Assembly: GCA_029891345.1 (NCBI GenBank) | Contig: CM056994.1 | Location: forward strand, 140,948,457 to 141,012,456 | Direction of reading: 5' to 3' | Source of the DNA: Dryococelus australis | Taxonomy: Eukaryota; Arthropoda; Insecta; Phasmatodea; Phasmatidae | Length of the DNA stretch: 64,000 nucleotides | Shown: piece after piece, positions 55,646 to 64,000 of the stretch | Layout of the letters: the number at the start of each line of letters is the position of its first letter | Position numbering within the stretch: position 1 is the first letter of the stretch | Made by a program: the position numbers and the translations under genes | Notes under the pieces: model-generated | Databases searched by the model: none | Seen by the model: the letters and a program-made list of their open reading frames with translations, nothing else | Told to the model about the DNA's origin: nothing

Positions 55646-55682
55646 TTATACCGACCAGTCACAAGACTGAAACCCCCTTCCC

Positions 55683-55945
55683 CAACCCAACACATGCACA
55701 CACACACAAACACCTACATGCACACTAACACACCCATTCCCTACGCGTGCACCTATACACATACAAAAACATTCATTTATCTACACACACGTACATTCAA
55801 ATACACGTGCACCTACACACATACACAAAAATGCACATACACACATACACAAAAATGCACATACACATACATGCACCTAAACACACAGCACCTACACACA
55901 AACACAGCAGACACACATACACACACACCAACACACACCCAGAGC
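55683..55945 (+). repeat. Degenerate CA-rich minisatellite
   Basis: Runs of ACACACATACAC. A 24-base unit (ACACATACACAAAAATGCAC plus ATAC) occurs twice in a row at about 55812-55865. It is open in several frames on both strands (55622-56026, 55747-55977 plus; 55797-56022 minus), all artefacts of the repeat. Confidence 0.9.
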
Positions 55946-56018
55946 CCCAAAATATTCCAATTTTCAGGCGAGACTGACAGTACATTAAAAAAACTGGTAG
56001 TGTGGCCAGGAACAACGT

Positions 56019-56342
56019 TCACATGAATGTTCCGGAGTCAAAGTGCATACATATGTATATATCCGACCCAGCGATGGGAGGAGGAGGATAAGGAGGAGTC
56101 ATTCTGTAGGAGTCAGTCAGTAGAGATTCTCGGTGGAGGGATAGAAGGAAAGGAGTTCCAAAAATCTGACATAAGCTAAAAATGCACCTGCTTAATTTCA
56201 TTCTGGCTTGCGAATTTCCTGTGTATGATACCAAGTGTTTCACCTCTACTGTCATCTTGAGTCTATTAACAAGTTCATTCGTGTCTTCGGTGAATAGGTA
56301 TCCAGAATTCTCGACGCCTTCTACCTTTTTCGTTTCGGTCAT
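56019..56342 (-). CDS. Unassigned ORF, TIR-family associated
   Basis: A 107-codon minus-strand frame starts MTETKKVEGVENSGYLFTED and continues TNELVNRLKMTVEVKHLV. The first 55 residues look like a charged helical protein, whereas the rest (after about residue 60) is less coding-like. It lies downstream, on the same strand, of the zinc-finger remnant at 56587-56784, so it may be part of the same transposon gene. No family recognised. Confidence 0.35.
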   Translation of the reverse strand: MTETKKVEGVENSGYLFTEDTNELVNRLKMTVEVKHLVSYTGNSQARMKLSRCIFSLCQIFGTPFLLSLHRESLLTDSYRMTPPYPPPPIAGSDIYICMHFDSGTFM

Positions 56343-56586
56343 TGTAAAAAATGTTTAACATGGATGTAATAGTTCATCGAGAAAATCACCAATAACACGT
56401 TCAACATTATCACTGTCACCATACTTTCTTTATACACCATTTCTTCTATGCTGTCTGGTCATAATCGTCTGCGGAAAGAGTATCCATTGATGTAGCAGGA
56501 GGTACAGAAGGCAACACTTGCTGGCTCCCAGTAGACGAACCCTTGCTGATATCGCTGTCTTCCTTCATTGCGTCACCTTGAATAAC

Positions 56587-56784
56587 CTACATTATGACAT
56601 GGTCGTAATGCTTCACCGCGCGGAAATGACTCTTCGTACAGGCTGTTCTCTCATGCTGCCTAGCATGGCAGATTTTTCTGATGATCTTTATGCAGAAGCG
56701 ACACTGATGACGATGTAGTGGTTCAGGCAAAGACTCTGATAGACATGTTGGAAATGTAGGTGCTGGTGCTAAAGAAGCAGGCAA
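56587..56784 (-). pseudogene. Zinc-finger remnant of the foldback/TIR gene family
   Basis: The minus frame reads LHRHQCRFCIKIIRKICHAR and then QHERTACTKSHF. CRFC...H...C is a C2HC-type finger. A close relative is at 57676-57873 (CQCRFCDEVFSFVQNAHWH, then CTKSLF in DNA). On its 5' side lies the repetitive PEEVDATV-type segment (56850-56960), in the same arrangement as in the foldback arms. Confidence 0.5.
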
Positions 56785-56799
56785 AGCTACATTGAAAAT

Positions 56800-57200
56800 T
56801 TCGTGGGCACAATGTCTGAAGAAGCCGCTGGCACTGCAGGGTCCGCTCCCGAAGAAGTCGATGCCACTGTCATAGCTACCGTTACCTCTGGATTGTCCGA
56901 AGACATCGCAGATGCAGAATAATACTTAGATGCGCAGCTTAAGAAGCTAGCTGAGATGATGTAACTGTCATGACAGCCATTGCCAAATAAATCTTCTCAG
57001 CTAATCTCCCTACTCTTTATAATATATGAGCATGTTAACTCTATGACGTTATATTGACTTTGAAATAATCTTATCACACCAATAATAGATTGTTCAGACA
57101 TCTACCAGGCAATCACCCACCCAGTTATCAAGTGATTGCAGCTGACCAATCACATGCAGGTATTAAGACATCACATGCAGGAGTCAGTCTCTGACTCCTG
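56800..57200 (+). repeat. Repeat block shared with the foldback arms
   Basis: It contains GCCGCTGGCACTGCAGGGTC-type periodic sequence, then GCAGAATAATACTTAGATGC (about 56915, nearly identical to 21353-21372). At 57135-57200 follows the recurring motif TTGCAGCTGACCAATCACAT and GACATCACATGCAGGAGTCA. The order of parts is the same as in the left foldback arm at 21140-21650. Confidence 0.65.
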
Positions 57201-57204
57201 TGTG

Positions 57205-57330
57205 GTGCGTGCGGTGCTGATTGCAGTCCATGTACTGATTGCAGTGCATGTGGTGATGATTATGGTGTGTGCGATGCTGATTGCTGTGCATGAGGTGCAG
57301 GGTTGTGGTTTGGGCGGTGCGTGCCTAGCT
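57205..57330 (+). repeat. GT-rich imperfect tandem repeat
   Basis: Variants of GCTGATTGCAGTGCATGTGGTG recur about four times (phrases TGATTGCAGTCCATG, TGATTGCAGTGCATG, TGATTGCTGTGCATG), with a unit of about 20-40 bp. The block sits where the foldback loop sequence would be expected. Confidence 0.6.
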
Positions 57331-57559
57331 AATTGAAAAGTGTGTGTGCGGGCTGCAACATAAAATAAATTACCATTATTTTTTAATAAAATTATAAATT
57401 AATGCCTTGTAAAGCTTAAAGGTGAATTTTTTTAAAAATAATCTCGCTTTAAAAATATATGCCCTGATCCCGTCGAATATTTAATCGTTTCTCAGGTATA
57501 TTGTATTTGCAGTTTGCAATAAAAGTACTAAAACTACACCAGACTCCCACCACACTTTG

Positions 57560-57873
57560 TCATTGGTCGACGCACAACTTGGAATTTGTACTGAACAATG
57601 TACCATCATAATCGGCCACCATTATCCTTGTCAGTTGGTCGTCGCGCAAAAAAGACTTTTCGTACAGACCATTCTTTAATGCCAATGAGCATTTTGAACA
57701 AAAGAGAAAACTTCATCGCAGAATCGGCACTGGCACCAACCAGTTAGCGGTGATATAGTTTGCGGTGCCGTAATAGTCAAGGTTAAAAGCAGACTTTGGT
57801 ATTCACAATTCATTTTCACTGTATGGAGCACTCTGAGAAAACCCAAATATTTGATCGCCCCAGAAGAAAACAC
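57560..57873 (-). pseudogene. Second zinc-finger remnant
   Basis: The minus frame 57676-57873 ends GWCQCRFCDEVFSFVQNAHW before a stop. The surrounding DNA (57600-57760) is homologous to 56590-56700, sharing GTCGT..CGCGC and CTTTTCGTACAGACC-like phrases. Two copies of one decayed finger therefore lie about 1.1 kb apart, in the same orientation. Confidence 0.5.
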
Positions 57874-59902
57874 TTAGGTAATATCATATACACTGTGCTG
57901 TTTTAAAATACATCATTACTATTTTATAATTGTATCACTGCTAGTGAACTGTTTTAAAACTATTTTGAAAACAAACTTTCAGTATTTATGTCAATTACAA
58001 ATATTGTGATTATTATTTAACGTTTTATTACTTTTGTTATATGTATTATTGTTATAAATAACAACTGTATTCTATTTTGATCTAAGAGTTATTTAATTAG
58101 TTATTGAATTCAATTTTGTCTAATATATATTATGTCACATCTGGTTTTGGTAAATAATTTACTTATAATAAGGTTTCTTTTATCTGGCTACATAATTTAA
58201 ATTTCTTTTATATTACAGTACCAATAAACTTTTTTTTTTCACTGTTATGTTTTTGAAGGATTTTCTTGTAAGTTTCATTTCAATTCAGTTTAGGCTTTGA
58301 ACTTTTAAATCTATGTTCATTTTGTTAGAAGCCTACAGGCCCGTGTTTCTTCCAATTATTTTTTGCATTGCCGGATGTACAATGCTGTGTTGCGAATTAT
58401 TTCTGTTGGCTTCTGTAGCTGCCACACTTTCCACTCTCTTTTCTGCTGCTGCTGTTCTTACAATTTTGTTGGCGTTTCCATGCCGCTTGGCACGTGATCT
58501 CACATAGTATACGGGCATTATTCACGTAATATTTCGGCACTTTTCACCTTGCGTGGACAGCCGACGAGATCTATCAGTGACTCTGGAACTATCCGTTTGC
58601 CTGTTATTTTTTAATTTGGCTGCATTTTCACCCTTTCGTTGCTCTTTTGTATGCCGTTACTGCGTGCTCCTCAGCTTTGTTTTCTATCACTTCTACTTCG
58701 CCAGGGGAGAAATATGGCATGCATTCGTCCTCCTACCATGTTTGTATTATTCGGTACATAGGAGTTCATGATGAACTATTAGTTGTGTCAGAAGTAGCAA
58801 TGTAGTGATTTATCTATTTTATTTATTTGTAGTGTGGTATAATGTGCGTTGCTACACGGGTTTCGCACCAAGTAGGGTTTTCAATTTTTTTTTTCTCCTG
58901 CTTCCCTCATGGTGAGTACAGTTTTGGTTTCTCCCTAACTTATCCTCGTTCACGCACTCGCGATAATTACTAATTATTGGTACTATTTTTGTATAGTGTG
59001 AGGGTCCACGGGTATTCTTGTAGTGCACAAATACCATAAATTTTCCGCTGCTTGTCTCCGAAGACAGCGTCCATGCGGATTTTTCGGTTTGAGAAACTAA
59101 TGCATTTCTCTTCCTGGCATATACAACCTAATGTCTACAAGTGGACTTCTGGATATCTAAGTCACTTTAAAATAATTGTCTCATTTTGATAACTCTGTCA
59201 GGGTAACAGATTATGTTATTCATTTGCTCAAAAAAATTAAGAACCTTTTGGATAATGTTATACTGTCGAGATGTAAAAATGTAAATAATTGATTTATTGA
59301 TGACATTTAAAGTAAATCTTACGAAAAGTGTAACAGATGCATTATGCAATTATGAATCTATAATAATTATGATTTTAACTTTTGGGCGTTGAAGCTATGA
59401 TATTTTTATTTCGTCCACACCAGATTCATTAACGTGTAATGAAATGTTGCATTATATTTTATAATTTTGAAAATGTTTTACACAAAAAAGGAGAAAATAT
59501 TAACCAAAGATTAAGTAGTACCACACAACCACAAGTGTTTTGTTATTTCGTGATGTCCTCCGGTCTCTTAAATGTGTTTAGCGTCAACTATGGCTTGCCT
59601 GGTTTATCTTTCATCGAGGTAATTTATATATTATTTGGGCCCACGTCACTCTTACTGCCCACAATTTAATTTATTTGTTGTTTCAGGCCACAGTTGTATT
59701 CTGCTATTTGTATGACCGTCTTTGTGATGTATGATGTATTTCTGCGAAGGCCTTGCTACAATATTTATGATTATATTTGTTATAGTCATATGAATGGGCA
59801 AGGTGGCACCAAGTGGTTGCCACGAGGATGGTTGAGATTTACAATTGTTGTGTATTTATGTGTATTGTTGCAGAAAACTTTGCTTCAACTTATGATTATA
59901 TA

Positions 59903-59966
59903 TACACTGGTGGACAAAAATCATGTATACACTGGTGGACAGAAATAAAAAATACACTGGTGGACA
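59903..59966 (+). repeat. 25-bp tandem repeat, three units
   Basis: TACACTGGTGGACA occurs at 59903, 59928 and 59953, exactly 25 bases apart, each followed by an A-rich spacer. The unit resembles the terminal sequence of some Tc1/mariner elements. Confidence 0.85.
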
Positions 59967-61068
59967 GAGAAAGTGAAATGCAAAGGGTGAGGAACAGTTA
60001 ATAAACCCGTAACTGCAAGATGTGTACATTGTAAACAGTCAGTTATCTGCAGACCATGTATCAGTACTCAATGGACGACAGGATAACAACAGTTCTCATA
60101 GGCCTCAGCACACCGAGAAAAAGGTTTCGTGAAGTAAAATAGTTGTGAGTGCTGCATATATATACATTAAATAACTTTGGAAAAATCTAACAAACATTCT
60201 TCTTAAAAAAATAGTTTTATATTTTTGTACTGTGTAGTACTTAATTATGTCAGTTTTTTTTTATGTTCATAGAAGCTAATGTAATTTCTGATAACATATT
60301 TCATTTATATTTTAAAGTTGGATAAGAGAAATTTATTGCATCAGGCACTTAGATTCAGAAAATTTTCTTACTGTTTTTGATAATCACTATCGTTCTCGGC
60401 TCTGTGACCTTGGCATTCAGTGGGTGTTTATTTACAATGTGTGCACTATCTCACTTTCCCATCAGAATTTTATTTCGTTGTGATACTAACTATTATATTT
60501 ATTTAAGATCTATATCAGATATTATTCAATGAAATAAGTTTGTTTTTCATTTTGCTCACCTTTTCACTGTTGTGTGGTTTTTATAGTTCAATAAATATGT
60601 AGTATTTTTCTCTCTTTTGAGATGTTGGCCATGCATAGTTTTAAACTCTTCTATTTTACTAAGATATGTAGGCCTAATTATGATTGTGCTACTAGCAAAA
60701 TGTAATTTTAATTCACCTTTGAATTTTAATGTAGGGTATTGTTTGGTTAAAATATTGATTCCTTTTCCTCTAAATAATATGTAACTTGAGTTTATATGAT
60801 TTTTCTGTGTGTGTATGTCGCGAATTTATTTATAAAAGTATCTTTTATTATATATTTTATTATTTGTTTGCAGTTATATCCTTTAAGGACATATTATTGA
60901 TAGCTACGTGTATCAATAAGGCCAGTGTTTTGCAATGCTGTCAATCTGATGCCACCTTATGGCTCTATGGTCGTGGTGTGAATACATTACCACCAATGTT
61001 TAATTTTTACATCGTGTGTATTTAATGTTTTGACACTTACATATTTTGACTTAATATCTTAACTCTTG

Positions 61069-61097
<29 letters not shown>
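61069..61097 (+). repeat. Poly-T tract (29 bases)
   Basis: An uninterrupted T run. It could be the tail of a minus-strand retroposon, but no retroposon body is recognisable next to it. Confidence 0.9.
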
Positions 61098-61100
<3 letters not shown>

Positions 61101-61531
61101 ATGAACAGTGCATAATTTGAAATTGTGCTGCATTTCCTGATTCTGTTTTGTTAAGGTTTGAAATGATAACCTTTTCCTGCACATTTAATTATTGACTGGT
61201 GAATACTTTTTCTTGTTTTGAAAATGCAACTTGTTTACGGGCTTCGTTAAATATATTTGAAAGTGTTTATTTATTTTCGGGACTCTGTTTATGTGTGATT
61301 GGGTCATTTTACTTTCTAAAATGTCAGTTTTGCTTGCACTTGTTCTTTTGGTGTTTATTTGAAATTAATAAATTCCACAGTTTCTATTTTCTGTTAGGTA
61401 AACTCTGGTAAATATTTTAATTAAAAAAATAGGTTTATGTAACTATTGCACATGGCTTGCATCATTTAATTATTTTTGAGAATTAGTTGACTTCCAGGCG
61501 ATAGTAAGATTTTTGGGTGTATTTTTCATAG

Positions 61532-61598
61532 GCCATCAAGTTTATCTTGTACTCTGAGGGTGTCGCACCGCAAGACCAACCTTTCTCTCATCGTGAAG
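61532..61598 (+). CDS. Candidate internal exon of a host gene
   Basis: The sequence is preceded by a T-rich tract and AG (TGTATTTTTCATAG) and followed by GTATAG. The 67 bases between are open in one frame, reading AIKFILYSEGVAPQDQPFSH and RE. Composition is more balanced than the flanks. The length (3n+1) implies a phase shift to the next exon, and the next exon is not identified. I do not recognise the protein. A short exon call from splice signals alone is weak. Confidence 0.35.
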
Positions 61599-62284
61599 GT
61601 ATAGAAAAATTATGGTTTGTTGTTCTAGCAGTCAGATAATTTTTATTAGCTATTTTGACATAAGTAAAGCTTAAATCCCTTGCTGCACTCGTCACAGTTT
61701 CTAGACTCACATACATAACTACCTAAAGAACTGCTTCTGATATATGCACGACATGAAATAAAATGGGTTCACAAGAGAAAAAGAAAAGGTATATCCAACA
61801 TTAAAATATGTATTAATGTAAAGATGAATGGTTGTTTAATGGATTTATACGCAGGTTGGAAAATGAACAGGTTGTTTATATTTTGTATAACATTGCCTCA
61901 AGCATATTGCTATTTACATATTTATACTCAGTAGACCTATAGTGAGATAGTTGAAATGAATTACATACACTATTTGTTCTGTTGTCAATACAGTAAATCA
62001 GTTTGCATCATGTGAGAAGGGATGTAATTTCGCCAACAACAGTGATAGAAGGGATCGTCACAATTGGAATCACCTACTATGACCGTGAACTCTGCTAAAG
62101 ATTGCATCAATGTTTGAACACTTACCATCTGTAACACTGACAGGATCGGCGACAGCAAGGGTTTCTGAAGAGTCGCTGCAAGAATTATTGTATCAGTGTT
62201 GCTATTTTGGAAATACATTTAGCCAAAGTTGTAACGTGCACCCAAATGAAAGTAGTCATTGATTGTTCAGTCCACCATACAAGT

Positions 62285-62480
62285 AATTCCACTGTGATAT
62301 GTGCGATGCTGTGATTACTCGTAGTGATATAATATATAGACATAAGAAGATGAGTAAAGATACTGTTTGACGATCATCGGGAAGCGAGTACAAGTATTGC
62401 AGCAAGACATTCGCGACTACGTTTGGTGCCAGACATCATGAAGATAGTCCCATCCCATTTGCCATCAGCTACAAGACCTA
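62285..62480 (+). pseudogene. Two-finger zinc-finger remnant
   Basis: One plus-strand frame reads FHCDMCDAVITRSDIIYRHK, then KMSKDTV, a stop, RSSGSEYKYCSKTFATTFGA and RHHE. This gives a C-x2-C...H finger and, 30 residues on, a second finger in the same frame whose first Cys is Tyr. One TGA breaks it. The arrangement resembles the fingers in the Polinton-related foldback family, so it is probably another relic; a decayed host gene is possible. Confidence 0.5.
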
Positions 62481-62999
62481 GATATATATTAACTAAAATT
62501 CTGTATATGCGAATAAGCGTACCTTGACTGCTCACAATAATATATGTACTATAGAATGAGTGTAAAGCATAAATACTTTTATTGAATGGGGAATATGTTT
62601 GAGTTTATGTAAGTAATACTATTGAGGACTTTTTGTCAAAGAACTTCATCTTCATAATTTGCGATTTTTAGTTAAGATCACATGTGTATGGTCTAAGCTT
62701 CTTTGTGTCAAATAATCGTAAGTCTATCTACAACGGTTTTTGTGATAGGTACAACCATAACTACATAATTTCAAACTGTATGTAAAGTCAAAGGCTTTAT
62801 ATCAACTTACAATTTTTTGCACTTACTTGATTTTTAAACTGATGACTTACAAGAGCGGTATATTAAGATACGGTTGTGTACTACCGAATGTTGTGGAATT
62901 TATCTGACATAAGGTGTGGATCTCCAAATGAATGTTCATTTTTTAATAATGTTTGTTTGTGTTATTTAGGTATTGTGAAAAGAGTACGGAAGGTTAGTT

Positions 63000-63197
63000 T
63001 TGTGCTTGAAAATGGCGGTTATCAGGAGCAAACTAGTAATAGAATTAGCATTATCAGGAGTTGCGAGTAAGGGTGTGAACAATGTGAATACGTTTATTGC
63101 AAACTGTTCGACGTCCAACACAAACGATACAACAGGAGTTGGAAAGAATGCTGATCAGACGCCAGCAGTAGAAGAAAATAACCAGCTGATGATTTAA
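63000..63197 (+). CDS. Unassigned small ORF, possible exon
   Basis: It reads MAVIRSKLVIELALSGVASK and continues Asn/Thr-rich to AVEENNQLMI and a stop. Composition is fairly coding-like compared with its flanks. A TTATTTAG acceptor-like site lies upstream at about 62970. It has no recognised domain. It could be a terminal exon of the same host gene as 61532 or 63609, or chance. Confidence 0.25.
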   Translation: MCLKMAVIRSKLVIELALSGVASKGVNNVNTFIANCSTSNTNDTTGVGKNADQTPAVEENNQLMI

Positions 63198-63608
63198 ACT
63201 GTTCAGACGTCATCATCCAAGACACGATATTTAAGTGGTTTTTAGAATACCTACAGTAACGTTAATATAACATTATGAATGGCCACCTATGCAGAGGTGA
63301 AGAAAAGCATATGTTCCAGGACTATTTTAACAATAAAACCCTGTAGCCATTAATCTTATAATAATATTTATCATTATTGAATATTCGCCATGCTCTTACG
63401 TAATTCGTCCATCGAAATAATTACAAAACATCCTATATCCTGCATGCATTATATTTCTCACTCAACAATATACTATAGTTTTCACTAAATTTTAGGACTC
63501 TGTTATAAAAGTAATGATACTCCAGCTCGACTAAATATCTGCATTGAAAATAATGTAATTTTACTTTTCTTTTTGACTGTAATGGATGAATCTGTTTGTT
63601 GTATAGTT

Positions 63609-63752
63609 GGAAATCGTCAATGAATCTTGGGAAAGCAGTAATGGGAATGGAGATGTTGATGACTTGGACGACGAAGTTAATGATTCAGAATTTCAGCCTC
63701 TCGAAAATGATGATGGTATGAGTTCATCATCCAACTCCAGTTACGCCAAAAA
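63609..63752 (+). CDS. Candidate internal exon, acidic/Ser-rich protein
   Basis: Preceded by CTGTTTGTTGTATAG and followed by GTATGT, both good consensus splice sites. The 144 bases between are open only in phase 0, starting LEIVNESWESSNGNGDVDDL; the acidic run DDLDDEVNDSEFQPLENDDG and a Ser stretch (MSSSSNSSYAKK) follow. Such acidic-Ser linkers are common in nuclear proteins, but the family cannot be told. This is the best host-gene candidate in the window; the gene would continue past 64000. Confidence 0.5.
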
Positions 63753-64000
63753 GGTATGTGTTGGTAAATATTTTATCAGAATACACTTGGTATATAATGA
63801 TATATTACTAATTTTTTTGTTAATAAGACACTACAGTAATTGGTAAATATTTCTGCCATACATTAAAACTGTTCAAAATATTACATGAACTCAAGCTTGC
63901 ATCCATAACAGACACAGAAATATTTAGCGTACATCACTTTATTTACACACGATAATGCATAAAAAATTAAAGGTATTTTTTTATTTGAAATAATTTCCTA
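63753..64000. other. AT-rich stretch, presumably intron
   Basis: It follows the donor site at 63753. No coding signal or repeat recognised to the window end. Confidence 0.4.

Larger units (their letters stand above)
57880..61530. other. AT-rich stretch, possibly intronic, mostly unassigned
   Basis: No domain recognised. A less AT-rich patch at 58310-58770 is open in several frames on both strands; the minus reading is Arg/Lys/Ala-rich (KIVRTAAAEKRVES) but without a family match. Several pyrimidine-AG tracts exist. A long T run lies at 61069-61097. Confidence 0.4.

Noticed and set aside
55622..56026. 134-codon His/Thr-rich ORF and its minus-strand Cys/Val counterparts
   Set aside because: Product of the CA minisatellite, open on both strands.
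58313..58770. Possible membrane protein (hydrophobic plus frame) or basic nuclear protein (minus frame)
   Set aside because: Both strands are open because of composition. Neither frame shows a motif, and there is no exon structure.
1..64000. CRISPR array or bacterial operon
   Set aside because: No regular direct repeats with spacers, no ribosome-binding sites and no bacterial gene layout. All content is eukaryotic transposon-type.

Overview
This is eukaryotic nuclear DNA, most likely from an arthropod (probably an insect) with a large, AT-rich, repeat-laden genome. I infer this from the dense mix of decayed transposons (Ty3/Gypsy elements, a Polinton/Maverick, Tc1/mariner elements, MITEs and tRNA-derived SINE heads), the very short ORFs, and the lack of any bacterial gene organisation. 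I cannot name the species. No intact cellular gene is visible. Two short splice-bounded exon candidates near the right edge (61532-61598 and 63609-63752) are the best hints of a host gene.

Layout. 1-5.2 kb is AT-rich intergenic DNA with a SINE-like repeat, a (TA)n tract and a near-perfect palindrome. 5.37-13.5 kb is a decayed Ty3/Gypsy retrotransposon (element A) with recognisable LTRs, gag, protease, RT, RNase H and integrase. 13.5-19.1 kb is intergenic, with a T/G-skewed block, a tRNA-like head and a 242-bp MITE. About 19.09-48.165 kb is one nested structure: a decayed Polinton/Maverick with terminal inverted repeats of about 1.25 kb. Its left TIR is split by a 3.8-kb foldback element, and its DNA polymerase gene is split by a second Ty3/Gypsy retrotransposon (element B, 26.23-35.97 kb). 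Taking out both insertions leaves about 15.6 kb, a normal Polinton size.

The Polinton core still shows a protein-primed family B DNA polymerase, a penton-like minor capsid protein, an FtsK/A32-type packaging ATPase, a retrovirus-like integrase with a chromodomain, an adenain-type protease, a pX-like minor virion protein, a phospholipase-A2-like domain, a conserved unknown and a major capsid protein. In an active element these would act as a virus-like module: self-synthesis by the polymerase, insertion by the integrase, and capsid assembly, maturation and genome packaging by the rest. Every one of these genes carries stops, frameshifts or changed catalytic residues, so this copy is a fossil.

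48.17-54 kb holds a second MITE abutting the Polinton, a nearly complete mariner-like element (50.93-53.16 kb) with TIRs of about 80 bp and a decayed transposase, a separate transposase fragment, and a Tc1-type fragment. 54.4-57.9 kb is another piece of the Polinton-TIR/foldback repeat family with two degenerate zinc-finger stretches. 57.9-64 kb is mostly AT-rich sequence (possibly intronic) with a small 25-bp tandem repeat, a further zinc-finger remnant and the exon candidates.
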